Of a stretch of 64,000 bases of DNA, positions 29,775-42,709 are shown one piece after another. Position 1 is the stretch's first letter, and the number at the start of each line of letters is the position of its first letter. This stretch comes from Triplophysa rosa (Eukaryota; Chordata; Actinopteri; Cypriniformes; Nemacheilidae). Both the position numbers and the translations under genes were made by a program. The notes under the pieces are model-generated. The model was not told where the DNA came from. It saw only the letters and a list, made by a program, of their open reading frames with translations, and did no database searches. The stretch covers positions 1,937 to 65,936 of the forward strand of contig NW_026634463.1 in assembly GCF_024868665.1 (NCBI RefSeq), given 5' to 3'.

Positions 29775-30837
29775 ATTTGATGGTCTTTTTAAAAAAAATT
29801 TTACTTAGTTTATTTATCATATTCAGCCAAATGCTTGTGTTTTCATCTTTTCTTGACTGCTCTATAAGAACTTTCAAACACACATTGCATTTTAATTTGC
29901 CTTCACCTTGTCTTTCAGTGATGTAGACGTGCATCGGCATATGAAGGTAAGCCCACATGCATTACCCATTCCAAATCTCACATGTCAGCAAATGACAGAC
30001 ATAAAGATACACTTCTTAAATTGCATGTCCGCTATAAACCAGTGCTTCGGAAGTCATAATTTAGTTCACACTTCTCTAATAACCTGATGTGTGAATATAA
30101 TTACTATGATACCCTATTTGTCTTAATGAACAGATTTACCTTACGAGCAAATGATTAAATCCTAATACCAAACTACGACATACAACGTGGATGCAACATC
30201 TATCTCGTGCTAACAACAATTTTGCTCAAGACTTTTTGACTTACATATCCAAAAAACATATTTACACATCTTAAATTGTTTTTCTATGGTAAACATTTTT
30301 ATCGTTTTAACATATGCGTTTTAGTCGATAGGAAGTTGTCAGGCTTTACACTTATGTTTTATATAAGGTTTTGAAACGTTGTTCTAATATTTATGACTTT
30401 CTGCATATTCACGGCTTTGAGTCATCTACACGTTGGATTCATACATGTCTCACTAAAGCTAACCAGCCAGATGTTGTTCCGTCCTCAATACCAGGAGCGT
30501 CTCAAAAGCGAAGTGGCTGAATTCGTGAGACCACGTGATTTGCTAGTCCGACGTTGTTTTTCTGAATTTTTCGTGTTTTAGGGGTTATACCATGGGAAAG
30601 AAAAAAAAAAATGGTTAGGTTTGTGCAGTTTTTGTAATGCTTATTGCTATGTCATTCTTTGTTCCCTTATGTTTTACTCCACAAAAAAAAAAAAAAAAAC
30701 ATTATTTTACCACAAAATAACCTAACAAAATAAGGTCTTGTTTGAGAATAAACCTCTCGTTGTGCATTTCGGGTCTCCTTCCAAGGATGCAATGTGAAAT
30801 ACGTACGGAAGTCTGCAGAAGGACATTTATTTTGACN

Positions 30838-31520
30838 AGCGCATAAGTGAGAGTGAAGCGAGGCGTCCCGTGCAGGAAAAATAACCGCCAACGCGAGTCC
30901 ATTTCAATTTTGTGAGTATTTAAGATGTGTCCAGCAAAAAAATGCGGTTTGATTGCTAATTTGTTTTCGTTAAAGTGACTATGTTTAATCTGTTGGCATA
31001 GTACAGTTTTAAGCGGAAAACTTTAGCGCATGTGCTTAGTTCAGATTGCTACAGGTCACAGTATCACGAATTTTAAATGTTAGAAATTCTCCTAGTGTCG
31101 GTATTATAAGAGTGTTTAAAATCGCGACAAAGAATTTAAGTTTTTAGCTATTTAACATGCTCGTATTTATTAACAATATGGTCAAGTAAATATACGCATT
31201 CATAGCTAACCGAATGTCTTTTTATTTATTTTAAGAAATGTAAATTGTCCTGGTTGTACATGAAGTGAGAGTAAATGTGCTTGAACTAATGATTAAAAAT
31301 TGAATTGGTTTCCTGATCCCGCCTACAGCGCATGCGTGAGAGTGAAGCAAGGCGTCCCGTGCAGGAAAACCAACCGCCAACGCGAGTCCATTTTAATTTA
31401 GTGAGTATTCAAGATGTGTCTGGCAAACAATGGCGGTTTGATTGCTAATTTGTTTTCGTTAAAGTGACTATGTTTAATCTGTTGGCATAGTATAGTTTTA
31501 AAGGGAAAACTGAATTTGAA
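30838..31520 (+). repeat. ~489-bp tandem units in inner left arm
   Basis: The block GCGCAT-GAGAGTGAAGC-AAGGCGTCC... followed by CCGCCAACGCGAGTCCATTT and AAGTGACTATGTTTAATCTG occurs at 30838 and again at about 31327. In the right arm the corresponding junction TAGGCGGGATCAGGAAACC falls at about 32492, 32981 and 33465, spaced 489 and 484 bp. The inner arms are therefore a two- to three-unit tandem array. Confidence 0.8.
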
Positions 31521-31624
31521 AGTGCACGTTCCCTTATCCTTCTCTGATGACATCACTTACAGCTATACTGTAAGAATATACATGAACTTTTCTCAATAAC
31601 AAATGTTAACTCCCTTTCAACTGT

Positions 31625-32192
31625 TCTATTGTCATGACTTGCAATGTTACACATTTCATGTATTGAAAAAAGTGAAATGGTGTTTTTTTTTCATACACTA
31701 CCATATTCATTTTCTTAATATTTGGTAAACAAAGCATTCATGACCCAACTAATTTTTGCTTCATTACGCATCTTAATTAAATAGCTAATTATATTCATGT
31801 ACAAATTCATGCTGAAAATTTGCAGCAACATGAATATACATTGTTAAATACTAAATCAATGTTGTTGAGTCCGAAAATGTCTCATCAGTTAAACATGTCT
31901 TAATTTAATTCATGTGCAGAGTGCAAATTAATCCAGAATGCAGTACAGTCTCATAGCAAGCATATTCTATAACGACATAACTAGTAATTCCTCCGATCCT
32001 ACATCAATGCAACATTTACACCTAGAAAACAAGGAGAAAAACATGTTTCAAAAACGTTATATAAATTCAGGTCCCTGAAAACTTTAAAGTGGTAATGAGA
32101 AAAATTGTGGGCATGGCTTTTTCCATTGAAAATGAATTGGGTGTATGAAAAAAAAAACCATTTCATTCTGAAATGGAACTTGCAGCAGACTG
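31625..32192. other. Loop of the copy B palindrome
   Basis: This AT-rich segment joins the two arms. It begins and ends with a weaker palindrome (GAAATGGTGTTTTTTTTTCA facing TGAAAAAAAAAACCATTTC). Around 31860-31925 it holds one unit (TTGTTGAGTCCGAAAATGTC) of the 99-bp repeat that is tandem in the loop of copy C. No gene. Confidence 0.6.
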
Positions 32193-35100
32193 ACAGTTGA
32201 AAGGGAGTTAACATTTGTTATTGAGAAAAGTTCATGTATATTCTTACAGTATAGCTGTAAGTGATGTCATCAGAGAAGGATAAGGGAACGTGCACTTTCA
32301 AATTCAGTTTTCCCTTTAAAACTATACTATGCCAACAGATTAAACATAGTCACTTTAACGAAAACAAATTAGCAATCAAACCGCCATTGTTTGCCAGACA
32401 CATCTTGAATACTCACTAAATTAAAATGGACTCGCGTTGGCGGTTGGTTTTCCTGCACGGGACGCCTTGCTTCACTCTCACGCATGCGCTGTAGGCGGGA
32501 TCAGGAAACCAATTCAATTTTTAATCATTAGTTCAAGCACATTTACTCTCACTTCATGTACAACCAGGACAATTTACATTTCTTAAAATAAATAAAAAGA
32601 CATTCGGTTAGCTATGAATGCGTATATTTACTTGACCATATTGTTAATAAATACGAGCATGTTAAATAGCTAAAAACTTAAATTCTTTGTCGCGATTTTA
32701 AACACTCTTATAATACCGACACTAGGAGAATTTCTAACATTTAAAATTCGTGATACTGTGACCTGTAGCAATCTGAACTAAGCACATGCGCTAAAGTTTT
32801 CCGCTTAAAACTGTACTATGCCAACAGATTAAACATAGTCACTTTAACGAAAACAAATTAGCAATCAAACCGCATTTTTTTGCTGGACACATCTTAAATA
32901 CTCACAAAATTGAAATGGACTCGCGTTGGCGGTTATTTTTCCTGCACGGGACGCCTCGCTTCACTCTCACTTATGCGCTGTAGGCGGGATCAGGAAACCA
33001 ATTCAATTTTTAATCATTAGTTCAAGCACATTTACACTCACTTCATGTACAACCAGGACAATTTACATTTCTTCAAATAAATAAAAAGACATTCGGTTAG
33101 CTATGAATGCGTATATTTACTTGACCATATTGTTAATAAATACGAGCATGTTAAATAGCTAAAAACTTAAATTCTTTGTCGCGATTTTAAACACTCTTAT
33201 AATACCGACACTAGGAGAATTTCTAACATTTAAAATTCGTAATACTGTGACCTGTAGCAATCTGAACTAAGCACATGCGCTAAAGTTTTCCGTTTAAAAC
33301 TGTACTATGCCAACAGATTAAACTTAGTCACTTTAACGAAAACAAATTAGCAATCAAACCGCATTTTTTTTCTGGACACATCTTAAATACTCACAAAATT
33401 GAAATGGACTCGCGTTGGCGGTTGGTTTTCCTAGGACGCCTTGCTTCACTCACACGCATGCGAGGTAGGCGGGATCAGGAAACCAATTCAATTTTTAAGC
33501 ACCTTTACTCTTATTTCATGTACAACCAGGACAATTTACATTTCTTCAAGGAAATAAAAATACATTTGTTTATAAATGTGTAATATTTTAATTGATCTAA
33601 AATGGACACTTTATGGTAATCAATTTTAATGCCTAGGGGTTTGGGGCACAACCTCAAATTCCACACGTTCATCCAAGTAACTTTACTCTCATTACATGTA
33701 CAACCTAGACGATTTAAATTTCTTCAAAGATACAAAAGGACGTCTGTTTATGTAATGTATAGTATTGTAATTTATCTAAAATGAACTATTTATGGTCATC
33801 CAAAGAATGCCCATGAACATTTTTTAGTATGTCTGTTTCTTCACTCAAACAATAACATGTTTGTGAAATAAACTCTCAGAGCAACTCTGGAGATGAAGTT
33901 CATGTCCTCATTCAACGCAGGCGCTGACAAATTCATGAGCATCACGTGTGTAGCACGGTAAACTGTGCAGTTCATTCACCCAGACATGCAGAACAGACAG
34001 ATGACATATGTAAATAACAGGATTCGGCATCCACTAGTGCGCATCTAGTTTTATTGACTCAATGCAGCCGGAAAACAAGTTTCACTCGCAAACTAGACTA
34101 AAACTACGTGAAATAGCAGTTCACCATTTCAATAAGCTATCACTTATTTATCAGCATGAGTCACACGTGTGAGCATGTGAACAGACTAAAATGCGTGTGT
34201 CTCACGGTGAATGCGTGAGACTTGAGAGCCGGTAACATGAACAGAGTTTAGCGGGCTGTGCGTCAGTAATAACGGTCCGTGGGGAAACGCAGCGCTCCGT
34301 ATGTACTGTAGTTAAATGGATTAAACAAAGCTTCGAGGCAACAAAATTTGCCTCGATGATTTTTTGTATTCGAATTACTCGAGGAATCGTTTCAGCCCCT
34401 GTGATGATGTGTTGTGTGCTCGTGCTGTAGTTCCATCCCACTCTCCCGACTAGTCCCACCTATAGCGGCTCGTGTTTTTCCGGAAATAATCGTACAGCTG
34501 TATCTGTCTTTTGTAAATTTGATCAAACTAAATACTCTTCGAAGATACGACGTATGCAATACTACTGTATAGGCACTCAAGATTAATATGAAACTGAGTG
34601 TGTTGCCCGATCTTTAATCCAAGCCGCGCAGTTCTATGTCAAAATAAATGTCCTTCTGCAGACTTCCGTACGTATTTCACATTGCATCCTTGGAAGGAGA
34701 CCCGAAATGCACAACGAGAGGTTTATTCTCAAACAAGACCTTATTTTGTTAGGTTATTTTGTGGTAAAATAATGTTTTTTTTTTTTTTTTTGTGGAGTAA
34801 AACATAAGGGAACAAAGAATGACATAGCAATAAGCATTACAAAAACTGCACAAACCTAACCATTTTTTTTTTTCTTTCCCATGGTATAACCCCTAAAACA
34901 CGAAAAATTCAGAAAAACAACGTCGGACTAGCAAATCACGTGGTCTCACGAATTCAGCCACTTCGCTTTTGAGACGCTCCTGGTATTGAGGACGGAACAA
35001 CATCTGGCTGGTTAGCTTTAGTGAGACATGTATGAATCCAACGTGTAGATGACTCAAAGCCGTGAATATGCAGAAAGTCATAAATATTAGAACAACGTTT

Positions 35101-38100
35101 CAAAACCTTATATAAAACATAAGTGTAAAGCCTGACAACTTCCTATCGACTAAAACGCATATGTTAAAACGATAAAAATGTTTACCATAGAAAAACAATT
35201 TAAGATGTGTAAATATGTTTTTTGGATATGTAAGTCAAAAAGTCTTGAGCAAAATTGTTGTTAGCACGAGATAGATGTTGCATCCACGTTGTATGTCGTA
35301 GTTTGGTATTAGGATTTAATCATTTGCTCGTAAGGTAAATCTGTTCATTAAGACAAATAGGGTATCATAGTAATTATATTCACACATCAGGTTATTAGAG
35401 AAGTGTGAACTAAATTATGACTTCCGAAGCACTGGTTTATAGCGGACATGCAATTTAAGAAGTGTATCTTTATGTCTGTCATTTGCTGACATGTGAGATT
35501 TGGAATGGGTAATGCATGTGGGCTTACCTTCATATGCCGATGCACGTCTACATCACTGAAAGACAAGGTGAAGGCAAATTAAAATGCAATGTGTGTTTGA
35601 AAGTTCTTATAGAGCAGTCAAGAAAAGATGAAAACACAAGCATTTGGCTGAATATGATAAATAAACTAAGTAAAATTTTTTTTAAAAAGACCATCAAATC
35701 AGGGGCATAGATACATGGTGGCCATGGGTGGCCACGACTACCCCTGAATGATGGATGGCCACCTATCTGGCCACCTCTGTTGTGCGAAGCAGTTTTAAGA
35801 TGTGTGTCGGAGTTTACGGAGTGTTGCGCAGATCATTTAGCGAATGCACTGAAAGTAACGCGAGAACATTACTCTTGCGTTAATATGATGTCATACGCTG
35901 ACGCACTGACGCAAACAGTCTGAGCGCTATAGCTGAACAGCTGCTAACCGCTTCGTGACAGTGCACTGTCTGTGTACCATGGAAGTTCATCGCGAGCAAA
36001 AGGATCAGGTCAGTAAAATCAGTCTTGTTTAACTGGATTCCATTCATTAATTACATTTTCGCAAAAGTTTAAGTTGGGGTACTGCAATGTTTATTTTCTA
36101 TACAAAATGCTAACTTACTGCAAATGATAGCTAGCAAATTATTTTAAAATAATGTTGGCACATGAAAGCATTGCGAATAAATTTTTACTTTACGTTCTTT
36201 TTGTATGTTTTGACCAGCAAACTATGTGTAATGAAGAATTGGTGTAAAGTACAGTAGAAGTTTAAGAATTTATGTCTGTTTTGGTCACCCTAATAAAATC
36301 ACTGGGACTTACCTGGCCACCTCTAAAAAAAAAAAAGTTCTGGCTACGCCCCTGCACCCAGTCCTTTAAATCAGGAACATTTGAAACCAGAGCATCTCTA
36401 TCTTGAGAGCACTATACAGCATGTTTTGCTCATTAGAAGTCAATTCACAGCGCTTCAGATGATGCATTGTCTGCACAAGTTGACCATTTTTCTTGCATGC
36501 TTTAGCCACTTTTTAAGTTTATTTTAAGGATATATTTACACATGTCGAAAGTTTCCTAAATTTAACTACATTTTACCACTTACCTGTAGTACACAATCCA
36601 GCACGCAACCTGTCCAATCTGTGTATGACAAAAAAATATATAAAGCCGTGTATGAAAAAATATATAAAGCTATTTACATATACTTTGTACAAAAAATCAA
36701 GCTACTTCATATCCTTGCAGAGAAGACCTCTATTGCTCAGTTGCTTTGTGTAAGAAAATATAGCCTAGTATATTCAATAGACACTCAAAAACAAAACATA
36801 AGAAAATGGTGAGGATAAAATGAAGAAAAGGTGATTCAACGTATACTTTGTGCATGTAAAGTTTGGATCTAAAGCAAACTGTTTAACAACAACAATTAAA
36901 ACCTTGTTTAAACTAAAAGTAAACCGAAACACTTACTGTAGGATGGAATGTCTACTTCTTGAGTTTCCTTGCTACACAATCAGATGTCCAACACAAAATA
37001 ATAAAGAGGTTTGATGCTGAAAAGAACTCAGAGTCTGCTCTATATGTCAGTAAATCTTAGAATCGTGTCTAGGTGTTAAGGGGTTGCCACAGTTTAACAC
37101 TAACCACTAAAACAGATGTGCAAAGACAACTCGTAATAACAGGATGTGCGAGATTTGACTATTCTAAATGTTTTAAAGAATATCAGTTTAGAATCATATA
37201 AACAGTTATGTTAAAAGGCATACCTTTGATAGAATCACTTTCATTTTTAATCTAAAAAAATTATTTTGAAAACCTTATGCAGACTTATTTTTATGATACA
37301 ACCTGGAGGCATGATATAAAACACATTCATGAAATTAACATGTCGTACATTCAATTTAAGGTTTCTTGCTGTTCAATCAAAATCTGCTTTGTGTTTTAAG
37401 GAATCACCCAACTGCCTGCTGTGATGCTATGAACACTAGCAATAAAGATGATTTTTTTTTTTTCCACCCTTGGTTGGTGGACGCACTGGCATCTTCTCAG
37501 ACAGAAGGAAAACAGTCAGGATAGGGGCAACATCATGGACACCATTTAAAGACACCGCTCCATGCAGTTAGGAAAACATGTGCTTTAATTATACAGTGTT
37601 GTAGACACAGTTTGAAGAATGGATACTCAGATTTTTTTTTTTTTTTTTTTTTTTCAGAAACATGAACGCTGGAAGGTAACCGCTCTTGGTGAACACTCGT
37701 GCACGCATACAAACATTTATTGGGTCAAGCCATTTTCATGGAGGCCCCTGTACAATCAGACACGTGTGAGAATGGTTTAAGTTTTAAACAAAACAGATAC
37801 TGATGAATAAAGCGGATATGTTTAGAATGTTAGTAGCAAAAGCTGTTTTCTGATTAGTTAGAGATATAGCGAGATTATAGTTTGTCCCATAGAATGCTTC
37901 GGGTACACACAGGTCAATTGGTCACTCATTGCCCGAGGGCGAAAGCCTCAGCTGGCGATCCTATACAACGCATCCCTGTGTCGAGATAATACGCTCGCTC
38001 GTGAAGCTACACAAATAACCGGTCGTAATCCGGCCAAATTTTCACGCTAGGGATGTAAAACAAATCATACCCGATTAAAACGTCCGACGCTGTCGCCCTG

Positions 38101-38267
38101 CCGGATGAAAACTCTGAATTACGTACCGCTTAAACGTCACGACGATTTACGAGTCGGTGTGTTTGCAACGCTGGAATGTCTGAAACAGTCCTTTCAGTAT
38201 AACGGCAGGAATGTGATCTTTCAACCAACGTAAGTTTTACCACAGTTTTATCACAGCCTAAATACAG

Positions 38268-38330
<63 letters not shown>

Positions 38331-38826
38331 CTTCATTTAATTACTTATTCATTCCTTGCTTTGTTTATTTGTTTATTTACTTATACATTACTTGCTTTGT
38401 TTATTTGCGTATTCATTATTTCTTTAATCACTTATATAACCAATTCTTTCTTTAATCACTTATTCATGCCTTTATTTATTCACGCATAAGATACGTGTCA
38501 ACATCATAAAAACATGTCCAAACATGATCTCCGGAGAAGAGAGAAAAATGCTCGGTAACCGTACGGGCAAAAGTTCAAGAGTTCAACTCCAGACGTGGGC
38601 AATCCCTCACGACGTGGACAGATACTGTCAAAGGCCAAAAGTTCAACACAAAGGGGGGCAGTCCCTCACAATGGGGCGGGTATGGTCAAAGGTCAACGCA
38701 AAGGGGGAGGGGCCCTCACAACGTGGGTGGTCCGGAAGTAATTCAACTCCCCCCCGAAAAGGTCAAAGGTCACCATCAATCATACCTGTCAATCATTTTG
38801 ACACTATGTCCCCCATATATACTACT
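32193..38826. repeat. Full right arm of the giant element, copy B
   Basis: At 6634 bp this is the most complete arm in the window. From the loop outward it has three ~485-bp tandem units (to about 33480), an AT-rich part, the CTCGAGGAATCGTTTCAGCC block (about 34380), the segment 34512-35699, the hAT MITE (35700-36354), an AT-rich outer part with T-tracts, an (AG)n tract and the subterminal array. Copy C repeats it from 46758. Confidence 0.8.
35700..36354 (+). mobile_element. hAT MITE in right arm of copy B
   Basis: CAGGGGCATAG at 35700 and TGGCTACGCCCCTG ending at 36354, 655 bp, flanked by CATCAAAT and CACCCAGT. It is the mirror image of 29120-29774, including an A run of 12 matching a T run of 12. 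Confidence 0.8.
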
Positions 38827-40190
38827 CATTGCTATGGTCTATTGCAAGATTAATTACATTTTGATACTTGATAGAAAACTCAAATAAATGGAAAAAGTCA
38901 CAACTTTGTAGTTTCATGAGTTCAAAACAAAATTTAGAAAGTTTGTTGTATATTTGTAGCCTATCTGGCAATGCCCGTATAATAAGTGAAAATAAGATTT
39001 TTTTAAAGATATTATTTTTCCATCTGTTTCCCCTGTATAACTTACTTGAATGTTTGTCCTTATTAACAGGGGGTTCCCAAACTCTCAATCCTTGACACAG
39101 CAACAGGTAATCTGTGTCAAACACACATTTTTAACATGGGGAAAACACATTCGTTTCAGTAGTTTTTATTTTATCACAAATTAATACGTTTAATTACGTA
39201 CGGCAACAGCCATCCTTACATTTAATAAAGCACAACATGCTTTAAATGATCTATTAATGAAAACATGATATAGTTTAAAAACAAATGGAAGCAGATCTGA
39301 TATGTGGAAATTTAGAATAGTGAGTTTAGCGGATTCGTACGGTGGCGTATTGCTGCCACCTATTTTTCCACTCAATTATGTCGTTAAAACGAGATATGTC
39401 GTTTAACGAAATAATTTTCTTGTGTAAACGTCTATATTTTTCCCGTTTTAACGAGATATTATATCATTTTAAACAACATATTTTTCTCACTGGTTTCATT
39501 AATAGACAATTCAAACGGAATTGCATGAATTCGGTAAATTAATTCAGTTTTTTGACGAGAAGGTTCATTAACTGAGCTGGTGCTATTAACTGAGCTATTA
39601 AACTGGAGTTTAATAAGATAAAACAATTAAATCTGGAATCAGCATTAGTTAGCCCAACATATTTCTAACAGAACAAACAAACGCTCCGAACAAGTTTATG
39701 GTATAAATAAATAAATAATCATCGAATCATTTAATATTACGTTGGTATTTTTATACCAACTTATATTAAGTAATGTAATGTTAACGAATTCTGTGGCTCA
39801 CCAGTTTTTAAAACATTTTTGGTGATGTGAGCTGAGCATAACACGCGATCCGTCAGGCCGCCTGTGTGAACTTAAAATAATAACTAGCTTGCGATCTGAC
39901 TGTAGAAAGATTTAGGACACATGCAAATTATTTTTTTATATTTTCTGTACATTATAAAGTCATTACAGATGAAGTGAAGAAGCGTTAAATAAGACAAGAC
40001 AATTCTAAACCTGTGGTGATGCAGTTTTTTTAAATGAAAAATAAAATATTCAATAGCATTTTATTTTCTAATAATTATTGCGATCAATATTCGTGCATGT
40101 CCCTAGCACTTTTATTTCTTCTTCACAGCACAACTTTCTGTGTTTGCATTCTGAGCAGCGAAGAAGCCTTGCCATTTGCAGCTTAAGCAA
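38827..40190. other. Intergenic DNA, no recognised gene
   Basis: Sequence right of copy B is AT-rich. Near 39375-39465 complementary phrases CGTTAAAACGAGATA, CGTTTAACGA and CGTTTTAACGAGATA suggest a small palindromic repeat. Short frames (up to 100 codons, 38822-39124 minus) show no family resemblance. Confidence 0.35.
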
Positions 40191-41275
40191 AGCTAGCGGG
40201 CATAACTAGGTCCTGTTTAAGAAATTGGTATCGGATCGGTACATGGATTCAAGTACTCGCCGATACCGATACCAGAATTTTATGTGGTATCGGTATTCAC
40301 ATCAAATTTGGGTGATTTTGCGCGAAATCCGTGCAAATCACCAAAAATGAGAAAAACAGTAATTAGGGTCGTTATTTCGTTTTGGTTTATTTATTTATTG
40401 GATTTCCCGTTTCAAGGTGAAATAAGAAGAAAAACATCGTTTTTTTATTTTTGTGCATACAGAAAAACGGAAAAACGAAATATCGACTGTTTTTTCTTTT
40501 TCCGTTTGTTATATTGAATGGAATAATCAAATGATCAGATGATACACGGACCCTAACACAGAGGTTAAGCTTGGTATCGGCGGGTTTAAATTCAAAATAT
40601 TGGAGAGACAAGTTTACCCAAGTAACGGTTCTTCTTTGGTTTCAAAGCATTTTCCACCATAGCGCCAAATCGTTCTGGTTGCCTTAATCATTCGACTCCT
40701 TTGCCGATCCATCCAGCCGGTACGTAAATGGTTTCATTTTCCACCGAGAGGGTTGGGTACCGAAACCCTGTGCCAGTACGGCACCGGTACCTATATGACC
40801 GGTATGTACCGGACCGAATCAGAACGCAAATTTCGGTGCCTCATTTTGGTGCCACTTAAATGCCTGAACTGATAAATATTTGTCCTCTGGTGCTATGAGT
40901 CATGACACGGACGTAAAGAAGCATTATATTCATCAACACGTATGATCGCTGGTTAAATTTAAATACTGTTTTCATGGGATGTCAGAATGATCGGGAAAAA
41001 AATCCTGAATGAGAAAACTCACGTGAACGTCGGAAAGCTTTGATGATACAAATCCAATACATCTTTGTAGCAGTGTTACTGTTCAATTTGTTTTCACATT
41101 TCATATTAAAAGCACAAATCGCGAGAAGCGCGTGAATGCAGCAACTACACTTGCTCTGACTGCAGTGCAGCAGGTGGTCTAACGTTACCGTTAGCTTAGC
41201 TAGCTAGTGTAACGGGTATAAGTGTAGTTGTTTTTAATTTCACTTAAAATGGTTTTATTATTGTTGGACTTTTGA
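40191..41275. repeat. Cluster of small DNA-transposon fragments
   Basis: Three pieces stand out. About 40220-40310 has TATCGGATCGGTAC and GATACCGATACC palindromes. About 40362-40556 is bounded by TTAGGGTCG and CGGACCCTAA, a candidate MITE. About 40750-40850 has GGTACCGAAACCC and ACGGCACCGGTACC, a familiar hAT-type fish repeat. No coding sequence. Confidence 0.45.
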
Positions 41276-42119
41276 GGCAGTCCTGCATGTTCAAAAATTT
41301 GGCAGAGACGTTCTTCAAAATCGATTAGAAGTTTATTATCAGATGTGAAAAGTTGTAACAAAGCTTTGGGTTGTCAGACGACCTCCAAAAAGCCAACAAC
41401 AACCCAGATCATTTCCTGACATGCATATTTATACAGTATGTGACGTCGTTCAAACTTCTGACTCCTCCCCTGCCTTGTAAGGAGTGCTGCACCAATCACC
41501 ATGCATATCTGCAAGACAACATTCTGCACGACACATGTTTTGCAACGTGTAGTCAGTTGCTAATAAAGTGGAAGTGTCGTCTAGAGACAGTTTCATATCG
41601 CAAGACAACATGTAAAAATACTTTCAGTAAAAAACACTCAATCATCTAATACTTTGATTATGCAGCATTGTTTCTTAATCCTATAATTCAATAAAACACA
41701 TCAAAACTCATGATTATACTTAAAACATATGCAATGGATTAATTCATAACTCTTGTGTGTTAGTTGGTTAGAGTCATCAAAATGAGCTGTGATGATTCTA
41801 CACGTACACACAGTCAACTTCCTCTTCTGCGGTTAAGCTAGCTTCCTGTTTTTCTGTCACACACACTCTAATATTAGACAGTAATTTTCACTGAGCAACA
41901 CAGCAAACACATTTAAACAAACACAATGCAATGATTATTAATGAAATTCACTTATTGATTATATAGTAATTACTTCATACTCATATTCTGAATAATATTC
42001 CCACAATTCCCTCTCTTGACCTCTTTGAGAGGTCACACACCATGTTCTCCTTCATCTTCTGCAAGATCACTTGATAACAAAGGCATACTGTAAGGGGGTG
42101 GGGATTCTTTCTTTTCAAT
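41276..42119 (-). mobile_element. 3' LTR-like block of the endogenous retrovirus
   Basis: Homologous to the solo block 22704-23592 and located immediately downstream (minus sense) of the retroviral integrase remnant. The minus strand carries a poly(A) signal region (GATAATAAACTTC near 41335), as in an LTR R region. Exact LTR ends and TG/CA dinucleotides were not resolved. A short unassigned stretch, 42120-42394, separates it from the integrase remnant; env is not found. Confidence 0.55.
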
Positions 42120-42394
42120 AGCTTCCTAACATCCCCAATAATTTCCAATTTTCCCACAGTTTCATTTTGTTGCTGTTATATTCATCCTCTCTAGTAATAT
42201 CTTGTTATCTTTACAACATCAACACTTCTTAAAAACTTAATACCTTAAAACCTGTAAGAAAACACTTCTTAAAAATACACTGTTAAACCTGAAAATTGAA
42301 AAACATTGAAAAACACTCAAAATCACACAATAATGAAAACTTGATTATAAGGAATAAATGGTTATTTGTATGTCCACGTCCGTGAACACTTCAC

Positions 42395-42709
42395 TCAGAA
42401 TCTTTTGTACTTTCCCGTATCCTCCCTCTCTTGGACATGAGTCCTCAGGTCCAAACCAGTGTCAGCAAGAGACCTAGAAGGGGGGTCACAAGCTACACAG
42501 GATGTTAAATGGAACCAAGTGTCTCCTTTGCCTTGGAGTTGCACACAATGTGAGGTGCGAGCTGTTACACGTAGAGGTTGAGACCAACGTGGTTCACTCC
42601 ACTTTCTACGGAATGTCCTGATCCTGACCCAGTCTGTCGTGACTGGAGATGACAGTTCCTCCGGTTGTGCTGGTACAGGAGTTACCTGATGGGAAAAGGT
42701 TCGAATCAA
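42395..42709 (-). pseudogene. Retroviral integrase C-terminal remnant
   Basis: The frame contains TDWVRIRTFRRKWSEPRWSQ followed by a beta-rich stretch ending FHLTSC, which fits the SH3-like C-terminal domain of class I (gamma/epsilon-type) retroviral integrase. The catalytic core and zinc domain are not visible between this and the RNase H remnant at 43321, so most of integrase is deleted or decayed. Described only as a broken endogenous copy. Confidence 0.65.

Larger units (their letters stand above)
26648..38826. mobile_element. Giant palindromic inverted-repeat element (copy B)
   Basis: The two ends are inverse copies: AGTAGTATATATGGGGGACA at 26648 and its complement ending at 38826. Outer arms 26648-30836 and 34638-38826 pair with a constant coordinate sum (65474) and are each 4189 bp. 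Inner arms 30838-31624 and 32193-32979 pair with sum 63817. A loop of 568 bp (31625-32192) separates them and is itself partly palindromic. The right arm has 1658 bp (32980-34637) with no partner on the left, exactly where the left arm has an N (30837), so the left arm probably lost sequence in assembly. The longest frames are 60-110 codons and match nothing. No target duplication is seen (AACCTA and CATTGC flank the ends). AG...CT ends are shared with Maverick/Polinton elements, but no gene of that class is present, so class is unassigned. Confidence 0.8.

Noticed and set aside
26648..38826. Maverick/Polinton assignment from AG...CT ends
   Set aside because: No polymerase, integrase, ATPase or capsid frame is present and no 6-bp target duplication was found.
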